The notes below the pieces were generated by a model. That model searched no databases. It worked only from the letters and a program-made list of their open reading frames with translations, and had not been told where the DNA came from. A stretch of 64,000 bases of DNA from Salirhabdus salicampi (lineage in GTDB: Bacteria > Bacillota > Bacilli > Bacillales > Alkalibacillaceae). The stretch is taken from assembly GCF_024259515.1 (NCBI RefSeq), contig NZ_JANBWE010000001.1, positions 558,001 through 622,000 of the forward strand, in the 5' to 3' direction. A program made the translations under genes and the position numbers. Below are positions 60,880 to 64,000 of this stretch, one piece after another (position 1 is the first letter of the stretch; every line of letters begins with the position of its first letter).

Positions 60880-62565
60880 ATGGAAATAGGATCGCAACAA
60901 CGATCTCTTCAGACACGACCTTTTCTACGAGAGTGGAAAAGGTTGTGGTCTGAACCTTTATTTGCCATAGCAACTATTATATTGGCATTATCTATTATCA
61001 TCTTTATCGTAGCTCCTGTATTTGCAGTGCTTTTAAAATCCTTCGGGATTGGCACAGGTGATTTCACAGTTGCCAACTATGAAAAATTTTTTCAAACTTC
61101 ATATTACATAAACTCTCTATTAAATAGTGTCAAAGCCGCTCTTATCTCTACTGCTGCTGTAGTATTGTTAAGCGTTGTTGTCTCTCTGTATGTTACAAGG
61201 TCACAAAGCTTTGTTGCGAAAACATATCGAGGTATCGCTTTATTGCCGTTAGTGGCACCCCCATTTATTTTTTCATTGTCCTTAATTATTTTGCTTGGCC
61301 GTAATGGTGTGGTTACCCAGTATTTAAATAGTTGGTTCGGCTGGGAGTTTAGTATATACGGTTTCTGGGGAGTTGTGTTCGCACAAATAATTGGGTACTT
61401 TCCGGTTGGATATATGTTAGTAGAAAGTACATTACGAACAACAAATACAAGTTTAGAGCAAGCTTCACAAGATTTAGGTGCAAACCAATGGAAAACGATT
61501 TTTAACATTACCATTCCGTTGGCGAAATCGGGGATAATTAAAGCAGGATTACTTGTTTTTGTTATGGCGTTAGCTGATTTTTCGAACCCGATGATTATAG
61601 GGGGAGGCTTACCCTTTTTAGCGTCTGATGCGTATTTATTAGTTGTTGGACAGCAAAACATTGAGATGGCAGCTGTTCTCGGTGTCTTTTTAATCGTACC
61701 TAGCTTACTTGTCTTTATTTTTCAAACATATTTCTTAAAAGATACAAACCTTGAAACGATAAGTGGAGAATCAGGCGGTAACAATGCACCGTTAAAAGGG
61801 ACGGTAAAAAGGGTGATTACGACCGTTACTACTATATTTATCGCATTTATTTCCCTTATGTTTATTATGGTAGTGCTCGGTGCTTTTGTGAAAATTATTG
61901 GTATTAACAATGCTTTTACGTTAGAGCATTTTTCTAATCAAACTGGTTGGGACTCTTTATATAACAGTATTGTCGTTTCCTTTTTTGGTGCGCTATTAGC
62001 AGCCGGATTGGGGATATTACAAGGATTTTTGTTTGCCCGAAAGGCCATCCCGGGCAAGAAACTTCTTGAATTTTTAACATTATTTGGTTTAGCTGTTCCA
62101 GGTACGGTTATGGGAATTGGTTATGTACTTATTTTTAATGGCCCACCGTTCTTCTTAACTGGAACCGTCATGCTGCTCGTGTTGAATATGGCATTTCGTA
62201 AAATTGGTGTAGGTCTTGAAGCAGGGATTAGTAAAATGCACCAAATCGATACATCAATGGAAGAAGCCTCACAAGATTTAGGTGCAGGTCCGTACCGAAC
62301 ATTTTGGAGTGTTGTATTACCATTGTTAACCCCTGCCTTTGTAGCAGGATTCGTGTATGCTTTCATGACAGCGATGGTATCAATCAGTTCAGTAATTTTC
62401 CTAGTATCTCCTGGTACGAACTTAGCTGCTACGTACATCTTAAACTTAGCTGAACAGGCACGTATAGGCATGGCTTCAGCGATGTCATTCATCTTAATTG
62501 TCATTGTGCTAGGCTGTATCGGTCTATTGAAAATCCTAGAAAAGAAAAGTGGAGTAAAAGTGTAG
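60880..62565 (+). CDS. ABC transporter permease, fused double-domain (AfuB/FbpB type)
   Basis: Permease of 561 aa with two homologous halves, each with about six helices and an EAA loop (EQASQDLGANQWKTIFNITIPLAKSG and EEASQDLGAGPYRTFWSVVLPLLTPA). This is the fused layout of FbpB/AfuB. Starts 15 bp after the binding-protein gene and ends just before the ATPase gene. Confidence 0.92.
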   Translation: MEIGSQQRSLQTRPFLREWKRLWSEPLFAIATIILALSIIIFIVAPVFAVLLKSFGIGTGDFTVANYEKFFQTSYYINSLLNSVKAALISTAAVVLLSVVVSLYVTRSQSFVAKTYRGIALLPLVAPPFIFSLSLIILLGRNGVVTQYLNSWFGWEFSIYGFWGVVFAQIIGYFPVGYMLVESTLRTTNTSLEQASQDLGANQWKTIFNITIPLAKSGIIKAGLLVFVMALADFSNPMIIGGGLPFLASDAYLLVVGQQNIEMAAVLGVFLIVPSLLVFIFQTYFLKDTNLETISGESGGNNAPLKGTVKRVITTVTTIFIAFISLMFIMVVLGAFVKIIGINNAFTLEHFSNQTGWDSLYNSIVVSFFGALLAAGLGILQGFLFARKAIPGKKLLEFLTLFGLAVPGTVMGIGYVLIFNGPPFFLTGTVMLLVLNMAFRKIGVGLEAGISKMHQIDTSMEEASQDLGAGPYRTFWSVVLPLLTPAFVAGFVYAFMTAMVSISSVIFLVSPGTNLAATYILNLAEQARIGMASAMSFILIVIVLGCIGLLKILEKKSGVKV

Positions 62566-62583
62566 AGGAGGGATTGCGCTAAT

Positions 62584-63633
62584 ATGGAAAAAGAAATCTT
62601 AGTGTTAGATAACTTATATAAACACTTTGGAGATGTAAAGGCTGTTAACGGCATTTCAATCGATATAAAAGAAGGTGAACTGATTTCTTTTATAGGGCCG
62701 AGTGGATGTGGAAAAACAACATTATTACGAATTATTGGTGGCTTTCATGAGCAGGATTCTGGAGACATTATACTTGATGGGTCTGTTGTAAATGATGTAC
62801 CACCAAATAAACGATCAACGGGAATGGTGTTTCAAAATTACGCACTATTTCCTCATATGACTGTGTACGATAATATAGCCTACGGTTTGAAGCAACAGAA
62901 AGTGTCCAAAGCGGAACGGGATAAACGAATTAAGGATGCCTTAGCACAAGTACAGCTTGCTGGATATGGAGATCGAAAGCCTAGCCAACTAAGTGGTGGA
63001 CAACAACAACGAGTCGCCATTGCTCGCTGTCTCGTTTTAAAACCGAAAGTATTATTATTAGATGAACCGTTATCAAATTTAGACGCCAATCTACGAATGG
63101 ATATGCGTGAAGAAATTCGACGCCTTAAGGAGGAATTAAACCTTACAATCATATTTGTTACCCACGATCAAGAAGAGGCGTTAAGTATTTCTGACCGAAT
63201 TGCTGTATTAAATAAAGGGGTTATTCAACAGCTGGATAGGCCTGATGTTGTCTATAATCAGCCTGCAAATGAATTTGTTGCCAATTTCGTTGGTCATGTA
63301 AATATTTTAGAAGGTAGTATCGAATCTAAGGGAGATGACGTTCAGTTCAAAAGTGAAGATGTCCAATTTGACATTGTTTCCCAGGAACAAGGTTCTCTTG
63401 ACGAGACGAAGGCCGTTATTCGGCCTGAAAGTATAACCATTGATGATACGAGTTCTATTAAAGGTACAATTACAAAATACATTTATAACGGAAGCTTCAT
63501 TCGGTACTACGTTCAAATCGGAGAACATGAAGTAAGTGTAGATGAATTTGATATTTCAAATATGGACTTATATCAAAAAGGTGACACAATAGGAATTCGA
63601 TTTACGAATACTCCACACTTGTTAGAGGTATAA
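62584..63633 (+). CDS. ABC transporter ATP-binding protein (FbpC/AfuC type)
   Basis: ABC ATPase of 349 aa. Walker A GPSGCGKTT, signature LSGGQQQR, Walker B VLLLDEPLSNLDANLR. The C-terminal TOBE region (about 245-345) is typical of the PotA/FbpC/UgpC group (INILEGSIES...). Ends the operon; strong hairpin follows. Confidence 0.93.
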   Translation: MEKEILVLDNLYKHFGDVKAVNGISIDIKEGELISFIGPSGCGKTTLLRIIGGFHEQDSGDIILDGSVVNDVPPNKRSTGMVFQNYALFPHMTVYDNIAYGLKQQKVSKAERDKRIKDALAQVQLAGYGDRKPSQLSGGQQQRVAIARCLVLKPKVLLLDEPLSNLDANLRMDMREEIRRLKEELNLTIIFVTHDQEEALSISDRIAVLNKGVIQQLDRPDVVYNQPANEFVANFVGHVNILEGSIESKGDDVQFKSEDVQFDIVSQEQGSLDETKAVIRPESITIDDTSSIKGTITKYIYNGSFIRYYVQIGEHEVSVDEFDISNMDLYQKGDTIGIRFTNTPHLLEV

Positions 63634-63635
63634 TC

Positions 63636-63690
63636 ATCAAAAGCTTGTGACAAATATTATAAATATTTGTTCAAGCTTTTTTGTTGATGA
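63636..63690 (+). terminator. Terminator of the ABC operon
   Basis: Long hairpin of AAAAGCTTG-TGACAAATATT pairing with AATATTTGTTCA-AGCTTTT, followed by a T-run. Confidence 0.9.
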
Positions 63691-63839
63691 TTCATTGCAT
63701 GATATGTTCTCATTCTGATAAAAAAAATGGCGAAACAGGTCTTATTTTTTATAAGGAAAATTTAAAGGTTTCAGGATAATCGCTTATTGGCATAATATAT
63801 ATAGATACAGATTGAGGTTTTTCGCGGGGGGCGATTGGC

Positions 63840-64000
63840 ATTTCATTTATTAAAAAAACGGGAGAATGCACACATAATCATGATCCCATTACAATAAAAG
63901 AAGGCGCTTTCGTCGATGAAGAAAAAAAGGTCACTTATGCTATATTGGAAGTGGAAGCACCAATTCCGTCGGCCAAACCGCCTATGAATGATCATGGTGA
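63840..64000 (+). CDS. Partial ORF at window end, start unclear (possible ATT start)
   Basis: Open frame from about 63834 to the window end. No ATG, GTG or TTG begins it, but a GGGGGG ribosome binding site (63826-63831) stands 8 nt before ATT 63840, which would start ISFIKKTGECTHNHDPITIK. An in-frame TGA lies upstream at about 63812. The gene continues past the window, so nothing can be said of its family. Confidence 0.35.
   Translation, partial: MSFIKKTGECTHNHDPITIKEGAFVDEEKKVTYAILEVEAPIPSAKPPMNDHG

Overview
The window looks like chromosome from an AT-rich, endospore-forming member of the Bacillaceae. Evidence is the strong AGGAGG-type ribosome binding sites, frequent TTG/GTG starts, a SpoIID-type protein, a YkuD-type L,D-transpeptidase, a bacterial Ku/LigD pair, mtnU/mtnE-type methionine salvage genes, a SAM-I riboswitch and a preQ1 riboswitch. 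I saw no rRNA, tRNA, CRISPR array, transposase or phage module. TGA is a normal stop here (for example at the end of the hydrolase at 161-1036).

Layout. 1-7500: lipoprotein hydrolase, split EAL / CBS-GGDEF c-di-GMP pair, sirtuin, lipoprotein, DMT transporter, zinc-ribbon membrane protein, then a long gene-poor leader. 7509-10949: phnDCEE-type phosphate/phosphonate ABC transporter. 11075-13854: divergent ku and ligD (non-homologous end joining) sharing a short region with sigma-G-like promoters. 14002-14307: thioredoxin-fold gene whose first active-site Cys position is an in-frame TGA followed by a hairpin, a candidate selenoprotein. 14515-17919: LLM oxidoreductase, queF and queuosine-precursor transporter under a preQ1 riboswitch, two GNATs. 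18000-18346: small transcription unit of three tandem, mutually similar micro-ORFs (16-19 aa). 18404-25270: VanY-type carboxypeptidase, PlsY, a 23-aa micro-ORF, M29 aminopeptidase, GrpB family protein, SpoIID family protein, a small membrane gene interrupted by an in-frame TGA, and small hypotheticals. 25467-30045: MFS pump, amidohydrolase, a zinc-ligand-free beta-carbonic-anhydrase-like protein and a DUF2294 protein.

30447-32936: a MotA/ExbB-like protein with a long coiled-coil tail and an OmpA/MotB-like protein, the ZorA/ZorB architecture without recognisable Zorya effectors, followed by two unknown membrane proteins. 34727-39714: mtnU and mtnE divergent, then SAM riboswitch-metNPQ. 39815-40854: small membrane protein and ykuD. 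41028-49681: catabolic cluster (Ldh2-family dehydrogenase, SDR epimerase, ALDH, 3-hydroxyisobutyrate-dehydrogenase-like, TAXI TRAP transporter, LysR). 49981-54946: hypotheticals, LCP protein, DUF2651, RecQ. 55184-57816: GT2 / DUF2304 / EmrE-like / GT39 operon for lipid-linked sugar modification. 58104-63633: DeoR regulator, HAD phosphatase and Fe3+/hexose-phosphate-type ABC transporter, then a partial ORF at the end.

The most notable signals are the TGA-containing thioredoxin, the tandem micro-ORF operon and the orphan ZorAB-like motor. All assignments come from reading the sequence; no database search was run.
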